From an uncultured Clostridium sp. (GTDB lineage: Bacteria > Bacillota > Clostridia > Clostridiales > Clostridiaceae), in the NCBI GenBank assembly GCA_937927335.1, contig CALBDU010000083.1, forward strand, positions 1 through 64,000: a stretch of DNA of 64,000 nucleotides, written 5' to 3'. Each line of letters starts with the position of its first letter. The first letter of the stretch is position 1. Shown piece after piece: positions 33,065 through 41,431 of this stretch. Both the position numbers and the translations under genes were made by a program. The notes below the pieces were generated by a model, which searched no databases, was not told the DNA's origin, and saw only the letters and a list, made by a program, of their open reading frames with translations.

Positions 33065-34588
33065 ATGAATTTAAAGAAACTCCAGTTGAGCCTGGCAGCG
33101 GTCTTTACAATGTTTTTCACAATAATGGGATCCTCTGTGGCTTCTGCAAGCACCCTGGATTACTCAACCTCCCTTAAAAGGATGCAGGACCTTGGAATTA
33201 TAGACACTGCTGCGGCAAATACCAGCAGCTTCATTACCAGAGGCCAGCTGGCTAAATCCATTGTCATAGCTGAAGGAAAGGCTTCCTCAGCTAAAAGTCT
33301 TAATGGCAGCACTATATTTTATGATGTGGATCCATCAAGCGATTTGAGCGGCTATATCAATCAGGGGGTAAACCTTGGCACTGAGGAAGGTGTAAACCAA
33401 AAGGTTATCTGCGGAAGAGCAGACGGAGGTTACCATCCTGATGATCAGGTAACCTATGGAGAATTATGTACAATGATGGTTAGACTTCTTGGCTACAGCG
33501 ACAGCGACTTAACAGGTGCATGGCCTAATAATTATATTCAGAAGGCTGCAGATCTGGACCTTACTACAGATATTGCCTTAAACAGAAGCGACAAGGTAAC
33601 CTTGGGAGTTGAGGCAGTGATGTTTGACAGGCTATTCGATTCAACTATGAAAAAAACAGGCAGTACTACAAGTTTCTTTTCGGACAATTACTATGATGAC
33701 ACTACGGTTACCGGTACTCAAAAGGAAGTAATAGTGCTGGCAAATTCCAGAACATCACTTGACCTGGCTGAAAATCAGATAATAACAGACCAGGGAACAT
33801 ATACCCTTAAGGTAGGGGTAAGTACTCCTGAGATAGGTGGAAAATATAAAATGTACGTGGATGGAACCACTGTAACAAAGGTTGCACCTAAAATTAATTC
33901 CACAGAGGGTTATGCAGTATCGGATGTATCAGCGTCCTTCATTACCTATACTGATGACAATAATCAATCAAAGTCAATGTTATTGCCAGAAGCCTCAACA
34001 TACTATTATAATGGCTCTAGTGTAAGCCGTGATATTGCTGTAAAGTCAATTCAGCCATTCTCTTCAGTAGTGATAGCAAAAAACAGCAATGGAAATAATG
34101 ATTATATGGTAATAGCGGATCCTACCTTCAGCAGTCCTCTGGTATACGACTATGAAAGTGAAGAAATCGATGATTTAATGGAAGATGAAGGCATTGAGTA
34201 TATCTATAGAGATGACAGCAAGTACGATTCAGATAAGAATATAGATTTCGACGACCAGGATGTAGTATACAAGGTGTCGGATTTATGGGGAAAGAACAGC
34301 TGTATCTATATACACAACCAGGTTGTGGATGGAGAAATTACAGCAATTACACCAGACAGATTTAATCCTACAAGTGTAGTTCTTGAAGAAGAGAGTAAAA
34401 AAATCGCTTCTGAAGTAACTGATGCTTCAGGGAATACTACAAAAAATTATTCCTACAGCACTACAACATCAACCTACACCTTCAGTGAATACTTCAATAA
34501 GTCTTCTTATGCCATAGAAGAACTTTATATTGGCAGTGATGTACACTTTGTTTTAGGAATTGACGGCAAGATACTGGATGTTTATTAA
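33065..34588 (+). CDS. secreted SLH domain protein, copy 2
   Basis: A 507-residue near-twin of the protein at 24975. ATG 33065 is chosen because AAAGGACGG lies before it and the start lines up with copy 1; an upstream ATG at 33038 overlaps the permease gene. Differences from copy 1 are five residues in the signal peptide and four near residues 470-485 (KTYS/KNYS, KTT/TST, SKYF/SEYF). The ends of the gene diverge at DNA level while the middle is identical, indicating recent gene conversion. Its place directly after adaptor, ATPase and permease suggests it is a wall-side part of the exporter. Confidence 0.9.
   Translation: MNLKKLQLSLAAVFTMFFTIMGSSVASASTLDYSTSLKRMQDLGIIDTAAANTSSFITRGQLAKSIVIAEGKASSAKSLNGSTIFYDVDPSSDLSGYINQGVNLGTEEGVNQKVICGRADGGYHPDDQVTYGELCTMMVRLLGYSDSDLTGAWPNNYIQKAADLDLTTDIALNRSDKVTLGVEAVMFDRLFDSTMKKTGSTTSFFSDNYYDDTTVTGTQKEVIVLANSRTSLDLAENQIITDQGTYTLKVGVSTPEIGGKYKMYVDGTTVTKVAPKINSTEGYAVSDVSASFITYTDDNNQSKSMLLPEASTYYYNGSSVSRDIAVKSIQPFSSVVIAKNSNGNNDYMVIADPTFSSPLVYDYESEEIDDLMEDEGIEYIYRDDSKYDSDKNIDFDDQDVVYKVSDLWGKNSCIYIHNQVVDGEITAITPDRFNPTSVVLEEESKKIASEVTDASGNTTKNYSYSTTTSTYTFSEYFNKSSYAIEELYIGSDVHFVLGIDGKILDVY
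33114..34428 (+). repeat. long direct repeat, second copy (identical to 25024-26338)
   Basis: Second copy of the 1315-base identical block at an offset of 8090. Flanking adaptor genes are related but clearly diverged, so the identity is limited to the SLH gene body. Confidence 0.9.
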
Positions 34589-34609
34589 AGCCATATAAGT
34601 AATATTTTT

Positions 34610-34660
34610 AAGGGCTTTTTCATGGTCAGCTGCATGACTGTGAAAATGCCCTTCTATTTT
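34610..34660 (+). terminator. terminator after the second exporter / SLH operon
   Basis: AAGGGC (34610-34615) pairs with GCCCTT (34648-34653), with an inner TTTTCA/TGAAAA pair, followed by a T-rich tail. Confidence 0.7.
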
Positions 34661-34728
34661 AATAAAAGTAAATTTATGGTACTATATTATTAGTTTAAAT
34701 ATTGATAAAAGGAGCTGATCTATCTGAT

Positions 34729-35211
34729 ATGAGTTGCAGATGGAAAGCAATGCTTACAAGTAATTTTTTAAGGCATCAGGGAGAGGACCAAAGCTTTACA
34801 ATCCGTGAAAGCAGCATAGCTGAATCGGAAAAAATATTGGACAGCCTAATTCAATATAATTTATCTAAGGTACCTTTAATTCAGGAATCTCCAAATATAT
34901 GGATAAATCGGGTTATACAAGATGACCGGGGCAATATTGTGGGTGGAATCAACAGCAGGATGTACTGCTGGAACTGCATATATGTGGATATTCTTTGGGT
35001 GAAGGAGGAGTATAGGAAGCATAATCTTGGCTCCAGACTTTTAAGGGAAGTGGAATCTATAGCAAGAGAAAAGGGCTGCAATTTAATTCATTTGGACACC
35101 TTTGATTTTCAGGCAAAGGATTTTTATTTAAAACATGGATATGAAATTTTTGGAATACTGGATAATTGCCCTGAAAACCACAAAAGGTATTATTTGAAGA
35201 AAAATTTGTAA
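34729..35211 (+). CDS. GNAT family N-acetyltransferase
   Basis: A 160-residue acetyl-CoA dependent acetyltransferase. The GNAT fold is shown by VDILWVKEEYRKHNLGSRLLREVESIAREKG (strand 4 and the acetyl-CoA pyrophosphate loop, R-K-H-N-L-G-S) and LHLDTFDFQAKDFYLKHGYEIFG near the end. The start is uncertain: ATG 34729 is 14 bases from GGAG, while the in-frame TTG at 34702 lies before it. Substrate unknown. It stands alone after a terminator. Confidence 0.85.
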   Translation: MSCRWKAMLTSNFLRHQGEDQSFTIRESSIAESEKILDSLIQYNLSKVPLIQESPNIWINRVIQDDRGNIVGGINSRMYCWNCIYVDILWVKEEYRKHNLGSRLLREVESIAREKGCNLIHLDTFDFQAKDFYLKHGYEIFGILDNCPENHKRYYLKKNL

Positions 35212-35290
35212 CAGCCTGGCTTTGGCATGATAAGAACTTTACTAACTAGAAAATTATTCTCTAACTGTGATAAAAATTATATCATATTCG

Positions 35291-35319
35291 TTGCGTGTTT
35301 TAAAAAATGAAGGTATAAT
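35291..35319 (+). promoter_or_regulatory. promoter of the YheO-like regulator
   Basis: TTGCGT (35291-35296), a 17-base spacer and TATAAT (35314-35319). Confidence 0.55.
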
Positions 35320-35353
35320 TTTATTATTAAATAATTATTAGAGGGTGTTACAT

Positions 35354-36022
35354 TTGGAGAATATAGCATTGGAAAATAAAGCTATTCTTAATTCATATAT
35401 GAACTTTGTTGATTTTATTGCAGATATGTTCGGAGAACAGTGTGAAGTGGTACTGCATTCAGTGGAGGGTGAAAAAAAGTCAATCATTGCAATAAAGAAT
35501 AACCACATTACAGGCAGGAATGTTGGGGATGAGACTACTGAACTAGGTGATAAAATCCTGTTGAACATGAAGCAGAACAAATATACTGTTTATACACAAC
35601 TGGAAGAAAAGCTGAAAAAGAACCTTAAAATATCTTCCTATTATATTTTCAACTCAAATCAGCAGCTCATAGGAATGATGTGCATTATTTTTGATATTAC
35701 ACTGCATCTTCAGGCAAAAAAAGCGTTGGATGCTTTCCTTGGTACAGATATCCCCAGCATAGAAAAGCCAGTATATATGGATATGAATGAAATTCTGGAA
35801 AGCGATAATTTTTCTATAAGCAAATATTCAAAGGATATCATAGCGGAAGTTATAAAGGAAATTGATATTCCTGTAGAAAGAATGACTAATGAGGAAAGAC
35901 AGGCAGTGGTAAATAAACTGGATGAATTGGAAATATTCAGAATCAAGGGTGCTATATCTGAAACTGCAGATCAGCTGAAAATATCCATAGCCAGCATGTA
36001 CAGACTGCTTAAGAATCAGTAA
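35354..36022 (+). CDS. YheO-like PAS / HTH transcriptional regulator (DauR type)
   Basis: A 222-residue regulator. TTG 35354 is favoured because GAGGG lies eight bases before it; GTG 35345 overlaps that site. The N-terminal YheO-like PAS domain (about residues 10-120) has FGEQCEVVLHS and GMMCIIFDIT; the C-terminal HTH_22 domain has RQAVVNKLDELEIFRIKGAI and ADQLKISIASMYRLLKN. Family members such as DauR regulate D-amino acid use, but the ligand here is unknown. It is monocistronic and converges on a minus-strand gene through a shared terminator. Confidence 0.88.
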   Translation: MENIALENKAILNSYMNFVDFIADMFGEQCEVVLHSVEGEKKSIIAIKNNHITGRNVGDETTELGDKILLNMKQNKYTVYTQLEEKLKKNLKISSYYIFNSNQQLIGMMCIIFDITLHLQAKKALDAFLGTDIPSIEKPVYMDMNEILESDNFSISKYSKDIIAEVIKEIDIPVERMTNEERQAVVNKLDELEIFRIKGAISETADQLKISIASMYRLLKNQ

Positions 36023-36024
36023 TT

Positions 36025-36073
36025 AAAGAGGTCTTGCAAAACTAAGAAATTAATTTTGCAAGACTTCTTTTTT
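36025..36073. terminator. bidirectional terminator between convergent genes
   Basis: GTCTTGCAAAA (36031-36041) pairs with TTTTGCAAGAC (36054-36064), extended by AAGAG/TTCTT, with T-runs on the plus strand and A-rich flank giving T on the minus strand. It overlaps the last codons of the minus-strand gene. Confidence 0.85.
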
Positions 36074-37612
36074 AATACCAGCCATTACTGTTGAAACATA
36101 TATAAACAAAAGTACATTAAGCAGGGATATTATAAAAATGGTTGGATCATTTGTGGCTATGTCTGTTGCACCTTTCAAAGTTGTGAAAAGCACTGTATGG
36201 ACATTTACATAGGAAGTGCAACTATATCCAAGCATAAGTAACAGGATTTTTTTGTCCCTGATATAAATATATGATAGTGCAGCCAGGGCAGCTGCAGGGA
36301 AAAGATACCTCTCATGCATGCCTACAGAAAAAGTGAAAACTCCGGCTATTTGAATCAAGGCAGCTGCAGGCGCAAATTTGCAATTATCCGCTTTATGGTA
36401 AAGATACCAGGAGAACAGCGTTGTAATCAGTATACTCAACATACCAAAAAGCTTATAGCTTATAAACAGCAGCTTTGTACTGTCTTTCACGTAGTTTGCT
36501 CCTATGAGAGCAAAAAAGTTATAGGCGTTAAGGGAGGCATAAGGGTACTCTGATACTGTGCTTGAATATAATTTAAAGATCCACAATGCCTCCTTGTTAT
36601 AAGCAAAGGGAAGCACTACTATTAATGCCGTTGCAGCTGCTATTAGGGCTGTAAGAACAAATTTTTTTATACTTTTACGCCTCACCAGTTCAAAAAACAG
36701 CACTGGCAGAAAAATAATGCCTTGAGGCTTCATCAACACAGAGATAGTAAACAGCACTGCTGATGGATAAAGCTTGTTTTCAGCAAGTAAATAGATGGAG
36801 AATGCAACAATCAAAGTAAAAAACGAGTCCACCTGACCCCAAAGGGACGAATTAATGAATATTGCTGGGTTAAAGATATAAAAAGCGGCCAGCATCAGCC
36901 CTTTTTCCGGCGACAGATATTTTTTTGCTGCCTTATATATAAGACCTGCTGCTGCCATATCTGCCATAATTGAAGGGAGCTTTAACAACAGGATGTAATA
37001 TTTGCTGAAAAGACTTGTACTGCCTATTTTACCTATAATGTACAATATATAAATATAAAATGGTGGATAGTCACTGGATCTGGCCCCTGAATAAAACTGT
37101 GAAAAGTTTGATGATACAGATTCCGCCCAGTTCCTGAAAAGGCTCATATCTCCCGGATATCCATTCACTAGCAGTGCCAGTGTGATCCTCACAAACAAAC
37201 CGGTAATAATCAAAGCTGGCATAAGAAGTTTAACCTTGGACACATTAATATTAAGGCTTTTTTTCTTAATAAAGAAAAATGCTGCTGCTGACATGCCGAA
37301 AAATGCTATGGCATATACAAAAAATAGTGGAGAATAACCTGCAATAGTACTGGAGGCATTATTTATATTACCCATATGAAAGCCGCCGGAAGGTGTATGG
37401 GAGGAAATGGGGGCATTGCTGCCGGCTTTATTCCCTGGAGGGTGCATACTTTTTGTATTTCCACCTGCTGCTTTGCTTCCAAACTGTGAAATACCTTGAG
37501 AAGCTTCAGTAGGGTTTTTGCTGTAGTTTAACACAGTGTATACACAAACAGTGCCTGATATGATAATTAGCAATATAACAAGTATATTTAAAACATTTTT
37601 CTTAAAATCCAT
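36050..37612 (-). CDS. polytopic membrane glycosyltransferase-like protein (GT-C type)
   Basis: A 520-residue minus-strand protein with about ten to twelve transmembrane helices. After the first helix comes a Gly/Pro/His-rich extracytoplasmic stretch (HPPGNKAGSNAPISSH). The first large loop holds the conserved acid of GT-C enzymes (NGYPGDMSLFRNWAES), followed by YPPFYIYILY and FNPAIFINSSLWGQVDSFF, motifs shared by mannosyltransferase-like and DUF2029-type proteins. It probably moves a sugar from a lipid carrier to a wall polymer or protein. Donor and acceptor unknown. It is monocistronic. Confidence 0.82.
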   Translation of the reverse strand: MDFKKNVLNILVILLIIISGTVCVYTVLNYSKNPTEASQGISQFGSKAAGGNTKSMHPPGNKAGSNAPISSHTPSGGFHMGNINNASSTIAGYSPLFFVYAIAFFGMSAAAFFFIKKKSLNINVSKVKLLMPALIITGLFVRITLALLVNGYPGDMSLFRNWAESVSSNFSQFYSGARSSDYPPFYIYILYIIGKIGSTSLFSKYYILLLKLPSIMADMAAAGLIYKAAKKYLSPEKGLMLAAFYIFNPAIFINSSLWGQVDSFFTLIVAFSIYLLAENKLYPSAVLFTISVLMKPQGIIFLPVLFFELVRRKSIKKFVLTALIAAATALIVVLPFAYNKEALWIFKLYSSTVSEYPYASLNAYNFFALIGANYVKDSTKLLFISYKLFGMLSILITTLFSWYLYHKADNCKFAPAAALIQIAGVFTFSVGMHERYLFPAAALAALSYIYIRDKKILLLMLGYSCTSYVNVHTVLFTTLKGATDIATNDPTIFIISLLNVLLFIYVSTVMAGIKKEVLQN

Positions 37613-37763
37613 ATCCGTGCTCCTTTACATAATATTACATGCTTCAATTTTATCACCATAATTTCTTGACATTTTGGAATCATTATGTGAAAACCATGTG
37701 CTTTAATCTGAAAAATTTACAATTTGTTATCAATAAGCTGGCTTGTATTCATACATTTTTAAT

Positions 37764-37791
37764 ATTGTTAAAGTATAATAAAGTTAACAAT
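37764..37791. promoter_or_regulatory. inverted repeat enclosing the minus-10 box of the SHOCT miniprotein gene
   Basis: ATTGTTAA (37764-37771) and TTAACAAT (37784-37791) form a perfect inverted repeat with a 12-base centre that contains TATAAT (37774-37779). This is a likely operator; the binding protein is unknown. The rest of the 196-base gap to the minus-strand gene shows nothing else clear. Confidence 0.5.
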
Positions 37792-37808
37792 TTACGGAGG
37801 TGAAAATT

Positions 37809-38033
37809 ATGTTGTGTTATATGGGCGGATATGGTATGCATGGTTATGGTGCTGGAATGGCACTGATGATGGTTTTTTGGATTGTTGTGCTGGCTGCTGT
37901 GGTATTTTTCATATACAAGAAGTATAATAATACCAGTAATGAAGCATTAGAACTGTTAAAAATGAAATTTGTTAAGGGTGAAATTGACGAGGAAGAATAT
38001 ATAAATAAGAAAAATATACTTTTGAAAAAGTAA
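37809..38033 (+). CDS. SHOCT domain membrane miniprotein
   Basis: A 74-residue protein; ATG 37809 follows CGGAGGTG, which rules out the GTG at 37800. A Gly/Met/Tyr-rich start (YMGGYGMHGYGAGM) leads into one transmembrane helix (about residues 18-38). The C-terminal 30 residues are a SHOCT motif (LKMKFVKGEIDEEEYINKKNILLKK). Such proteins are common in Clostridia and often sit near metal or envelope stress genes; their role is not known. An operator-like repeat surrounds its minus-10 box. Confidence 0.85.
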   Translation: MLCYMGGYGMHGYGAGMALMMVFWIVVLAAVVFFIYKKYNNTSNEALELLKMKFVKGEIDEEEYINKKNILLKK

Positions 38034-38047
38034 ATTGTATTGATATT

Positions 38048-38069
38048 AAGGGCATTAAAGCCCTTTTTT
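38048..38069 (+). terminator. terminator of the SHOCT miniprotein gene
   Basis: AAGGGC (38048-38053) pairs with GCCCTT (38060-38065) around a six-base loop, followed by T. Confidence 0.85.
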
Positions 38070-38088
38070 ATTTTATCTGCAACAATTG

Positions 38089-38117
38089 TTTACTTAACCT
38101 ATGGGGTGGTGTATAAT
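38089..38117 (+). promoter_or_regulatory. promoter of the lysine riboswitch and permease
   Basis: TTTACT (38089-38094), a 17-base spacer and TATAAT (38112-38117). Confidence 0.65.
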
Positions 38118-38127
38118 GTGTTAGTGT

Positions 38128-38305
38128 AAGTTAATAACTGGATAGAGGCGCGTAATTTATCAGTAAAATGGCGGAAGTGAGCATGATGAAGCTGTTTGAA
38201 AGGAAATTAAGCCGAAGCGTATGGCTGATGCTTTAAAGCTGTACTGCTGGGTCTGCATAGAATATATGCAGGACTGTCACAAGATTGTGGGGAGCTATCA
38301 TTGGT
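38128..38305 (+). ncRNA. lysine riboswitch (L box)
   Basis: The 384-base gap before the permease holds a clear L box. Conserved blocks appear in order: GATAGAGGCGCG (from 38141), the AGTGAGCATGATGA loop-E-like stretch, GAAAGG, GCCGAAGC, CTGCTGGGTCTGCATA, then GGACTGTCAC and GTGGGGAGCTATC. P1 closes by GATAG (38141-38145) with CTATC (38295-38299). It binds lysine and represses downstream expression, here by the terminator at 38341. This identifies the permease substrate as lysine. Confidence 0.95.
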
Positions 38306-38340
38306 GTAGAAAAATTGTATTTATATGTACTATTTTTAAT

Positions 38341-38368
38341 ACCCTGGGTGTAAGCTCGGGTTTTTTTT
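38341..38368 (+). terminator. riboswitch-controlled terminator
   Basis: ACCC (38341-38344, with TGGG) pairs with the CTCGGGT arm ending at 38361; eight T follow. It is the expression platform of the lysine riboswitch and stops transcription when lysine is bound. Confidence 0.75.
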
Positions 38369-38417
38369 ATTTCTATTTGGTTATGACTTAAGAAAGTATA
38401 TGTATGGGGGGAAAAAA

Positions 38418-39863
38418 ATGAATAGTTCATCGGAAATGGATGGGACAAAAGAAAATGAACTGAAGAGGGGACTTAAGGCAAGACATCTTAATATGATTGC
38501 TATTGGCGGAGCAATCGGAACAGGCATATTTTTAGCTCTTGGTGCCACAATAAATCAGGCTGGGCCAGGGGGAGCGCTGGTTGCTTATATCAGTATAGGA
38601 ATAATGGTTTATTTTTTAATGACAAGCCTTGGTGAAATGGCTACTTTTATGCCAGTGTCTGGTTCCTTTGGCACATATGCATCAAAATTTATTGATCCGT
38701 CCCTTGGATTTGCATTGGGCTGGAATTACTGGTACAACTGGGCTATTACTGTAGCTGCAGAGATGGTGGCGGGTGCTTTGCTTATGAAGTACTGGTTCCC
38801 TGATGTTCCAGCAATAATCTGGAGTGTTTTGTTTCTGGTTCTAATTGTAACTCTGAACTTTTTATCTGCCAGAGCTTATGGCGAATCTGAATTTTGGTTT
38901 GCTGGCATCAAGGTGGTTACAGTTATTGTGTTCCTGATTGTTGGTGTTGCAACAATTTTTGGAATAATTGGCGGTCATGCAGTTGGTTTTTCTAATTTTA
39001 CTGTGGGTGAAGCACCCTTTGTAGGCGGTGCTAAAGCGATATTCATGATATTTCTTATAGCAGGTTTTTCTTTTCAGGGTACCGAGCTTGTAGGTATAGC
39101 TGCAGGTGAAAGCGAGGATCCTGAAAAAAATATTCCTAAGGCTATAAACTCAATATTCTGGAGAATCCTTATATTTTATGTGGGAACTATTATAGTAGTA
39201 GGTGCACTTATACCTTATACTGAAGCTGGTGTTGATGTAAGTCCATTTACCATGGTATTCCAGAAGGCAGGCATTGCAGCTGCGGCATCACTGATGAATG
39301 CTGTAATATTGACCTCTGTGCTATCCTGCGGAAACTCAGGTATGTATGCTTCTACAAGAATGCTGTATGCCATGGCTAAAGAAGGTAAGGCTCCAAAGTG
39401 GCTTGGAAAAGTTAATTCAAGAGGGGTACCTGTGAATTCACTTATTGTTACTACAATAATTGCATCATTATGCTTCTTAACCGGCCTTTATGCTGAAACC
39501 ACAGTTTATGTATGGCTTATAGCAGCTTCAGGACTGGCTGGGTTTATAGCATGGCTTGGAATTGCTCTTTGCCATTACAGGTTTAGAAAGGCATATCATG
39601 CTCAGAACCGGGATTTGGGGAAATTGAAGTATGTGGCTAAATACTTCCCTGCTGGACCTATTATAGCTTTAGTTTTGTGTATAATAGTAATTTTAGGACA
39701 AGGTATAAGTTATATGTCCGAAGGGAAAATCGATTGGAACGGAATGATTGCGGCCTATATCGGATTGCCTCTGTTCCTTGGACTATGGATAGGATATAAG
39801 GTGAAATATAAAACAAAGGTCATTCCATTGAATGAGGTTGATCTGGACTACAGGGAAGAATAA
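38418..39863 (+). CDS. lysine-specific permease, APC family
   Basis: A 481-residue transporter with twelve hydrophobic helices. ATG 38418 follows GGGGGGA; ATG 38400 upstream is rejected because it overlaps that site. The amino acid permease signature IGGAIGTGIFLALG opens helix 1, and GFSFQGTELVGIAAGESEDPEKNIPKA is the consensus amphipathic region of the LysP/GabP group. Lysine specificity rests mainly on the riboswitch in its leader. It imports lysine with protons and is monocistronic. Confidence 0.93.
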   Translation: MNSSSEMDGTKENELKRGLKARHLNMIAIGGAIGTGIFLALGATINQAGPGGALVAYISIGIMVYFLMTSLGEMATFMPVSGSFGTYASKFIDPSLGFALGWNYWYNWAITVAAEMVAGALLMKYWFPDVPAIIWSVLFLVLIVTLNFLSARAYGESEFWFAGIKVVTVIVFLIVGVATIFGIIGGHAVGFSNFTVGEAPFVGGAKAIFMIFLIAGFSFQGTELVGIAAGESEDPEKNIPKAINSIFWRILIFYVGTIIVVGALIPYTEAGVDVSPFTMVFQKAGIAAAASLMNAVILTSVLSCGNSGMYASTRMLYAMAKEGKAPKWLGKVNSRGVPVNSLIVTTIIASLCFLTGLYAETTVYVWLIAASGLAGFIAWLGIALCHYRFRKAYHAQNRDLGKLKYVAKYFPAGPIIALVLCIIVILGQGISYMSEGKIDWNGMIAAYIGLPLFLGLWIGYKVKYKTKVIPLNEVDLDYREE

Positions 39864-39872
39864 TAATTATAC

Positions 39873-39908
39873 AGATTCAGGTGTTATTTCAATACCTGAA
39901 TCTTTTTA
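39873..39908 (+). terminator. terminator of the lysine permease gene
   Basis: AGATTCAGGT (39873-39882) pairs perfectly with ACCTGAATCT (39894-39903), followed by TTTT. Confidence 0.9.
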
Positions 39909-39910
39909 GT

Positions 39911-39939
39911 TTGATATATTATTTTAAAAATATTATAAT
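39911..39939 (+). promoter_or_regulatory. promoter of the DegV-carbonic anhydrase operon
   Basis: TTGATA (39911-39916), a 17-base spacer and TATAAT (39934-39939). Confidence 0.7.
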
Positions 39940-39984
39940 TAACAGAAATAGAACTAAATACCGTTTGTTGAGAGAGGTAATAAT

Positions 39985-40845
39985 ATGTCTGTACAAATTT
40001 TGACTGACAGCACCAGCTATATAAAAAAAGCTGAACGAGATGAATTAAATATAAATGTGGTATCCTTAAGCGTAAGTTTCCAGGATGAAAGCTTCCGTGA
40101 AGAGGATATAGACAACAATACTTTTTACAGCAAAATGGCGAAGAAGGGGATACCATTATCTTCTCAGCCGTCTCTGGAGGAACTTTATAATAGTATGTGC
40201 AAAGTGGTAGAGACAGGTGATGATCTGCTTTGTGTGTTTATATCCTCAGATATGAGCGGCACCTTCTCTGCTGCTCATACAGTTAAGGATATGGTACTTG
40301 AAAAATACAAGGATGCAAAAATTGAGATAGTGGATTCCAGGTCCAACTGTATGCAGCTGGGATTTGCTGCCATAGTTGCAGCCAGGGCAGCAGCAATGGG
40401 AAAGGACCTCATGGAGGTAAAAAAGACCGCTGAGGATAATATTAGAAGAAGCAGATTTTTATTTATACCTGACACCCTTGAATACTTGAAAAAGGGGGGA
40501 AGAATAGGAGGTGCAGGTGCTTTAATAGGGAACCTGCTTAAAATTATTCCTATCCTTACTGTAGAAAATGGAAAAACCTCCGTGCTTACAAAGGTAAGAA
40601 CTAAACCCAAGGCCGTAATTACAATGATTGAAAGGATGCTTAAGGATATTGCTGAATTTGGTCTTGGTGAGGTTATGGTACATCACATTAACTGCTATAA
40701 TGAAGCCAAAGCACTGGCAGGTGTTATTATGAACAAGCTGAATATCCAGGTTGGAATTTGTGATATAGGACCAGTGATAGGTGTCCATGTGGGACCTGGA
40801 GCAATCGGCATTGTATATTATACAAACAAAAATATGAGGAGTTAA
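39985..40845 (+). CDS. DegV family (FakB-like) fatty acid-binding protein
   Basis: A 286-residue cytoplasmic protein behind GAGAGG. DegV proteins (FakB) hold a fatty acid while FakA phosphorylates it, feeding phospholipid synthesis. Visible marks are the N-terminal ILTDSTSYI, the SQPSLEEL pocket wall, FISSDMSGTFSAA near residue 85, and the late GPVIGVHVGPGAIGIVYY with the conserved His. It leads an operon of five genes with gaps of 3-27 bases. The chain-length preference cannot be told. Confidence 0.92.
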   Translation: MSVQILTDSTSYIKKAERDELNINVVSLSVSFQDESFREEDIDNNTFYSKMAKKGIPLSSQPSLEELYNSMCKVVETGDDLLCVFISSDMSGTFSAAHTVKDMVLEKYKDAKIEIVDSRSNCMQLGFAAIVAARAAAMGKDLMEVKKTAEDNIRRSRFLFIPDTLEYLKKGGRIGGAGALIGNLLKIIPILTVENGKTSVLTKVRTKPKAVITMIERMLKDIAEFGLGEVMVHHINCYNEAKALAGVIMNKLNIQVGICDIGPVIGVHVGPGAIGIVYYTNKNMRS

Positions 40846-40852
40846 GGATTAT

Positions 40853-41404
40853 ATGAACAGATTAATAAAGGTTTTAAACAAGAAGGATATTCTACCAAAG
40901 TATAGAGGCACTCCAATTGAGACACTTCTGGAGTATCACAATCTAAGAAGGGAATTTGAAAAGCATGAAAATGCAGAGCTGCTTATAGGGATGTGTATGG
41001 ATAACCGTAAGCAGCTGAATATTCCTAATAATTTTGCATATATATTAAGAACTGGCGGAGGAAATTTGAGGTACAGCGAATTTAAAGTATCCTATGCCAT
41101 AGCAATCGGGGGAGTTAAAACAATTGCGCTGATCGGTCATAACAATTGTGGAATGGTTAACCTTATGTCGAAGAAGGATAAGTTCATTAAAGGACTTATG
41201 GAAAACGCAGGCTGGGATTATGAACACGCTGAAGCACATTTTACAAGCTTTGCTCCGATGTTTGAAATAGAACATGAGGTTAATTTTTTACTTAGTGAAA
41301 CAAAGCGACTAAGGGAGAAATATCCCAAAGTATTAATAGCTCCACTATTTTATTTAATTGAGGATAATTTCCTCTATATGGTGGATGAAGGAACAGAAGA
41401 ATAA
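40853..41404 (+). CDS. beta-class carbonic anhydrase
   Basis: A 183-residue enzyme interconverting carbon dioxide and bicarbonate. The zinc ligands and catalytic dyad are visible: Cys48-x-Asp50-x-Arg52 (CMDNR) and His96-x-x-Cys99 (HNNCG). The glycine-rich LRTGGGNLR between them replaces the usual RNAGG. Length is on the short side for the family. It begins seven bases after the DegV gene. In an anaerobe it probably supplies bicarbonate to carboxylases such as acetyl-CoA carboxylase, which fits the fatty acid link of DegV, but that is inference. Confidence 0.88.
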   Translation: MNRLIKVLNKKDILPKYRGTPIETLLEYHNLRREFEKHENAELLIGMCMDNRKQLNIPNNFAYILRTGGGNLRYSEFKVSYAIAIGGVKTIALIGHNNCGMVNLMSKKDKFIKGLMENAGWDYEHAEAHFTSFAPMFEIEHEVNFLLSETKRLREKYPKVLIAPLFYLIEDNFLYMVDEGTEE

Positions 41405-41431
41405 ATATTGAGGATGGGATAATAATATATT

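Noticed and set aside
25024..34428. Insertion sequence or transposon as cause of the 1.3 kb repeat
   Set aside because: The repeat is the body of an SLH gene in its proper operon; there is no transposase and no terminal inverted repeat or target duplication at its edges.
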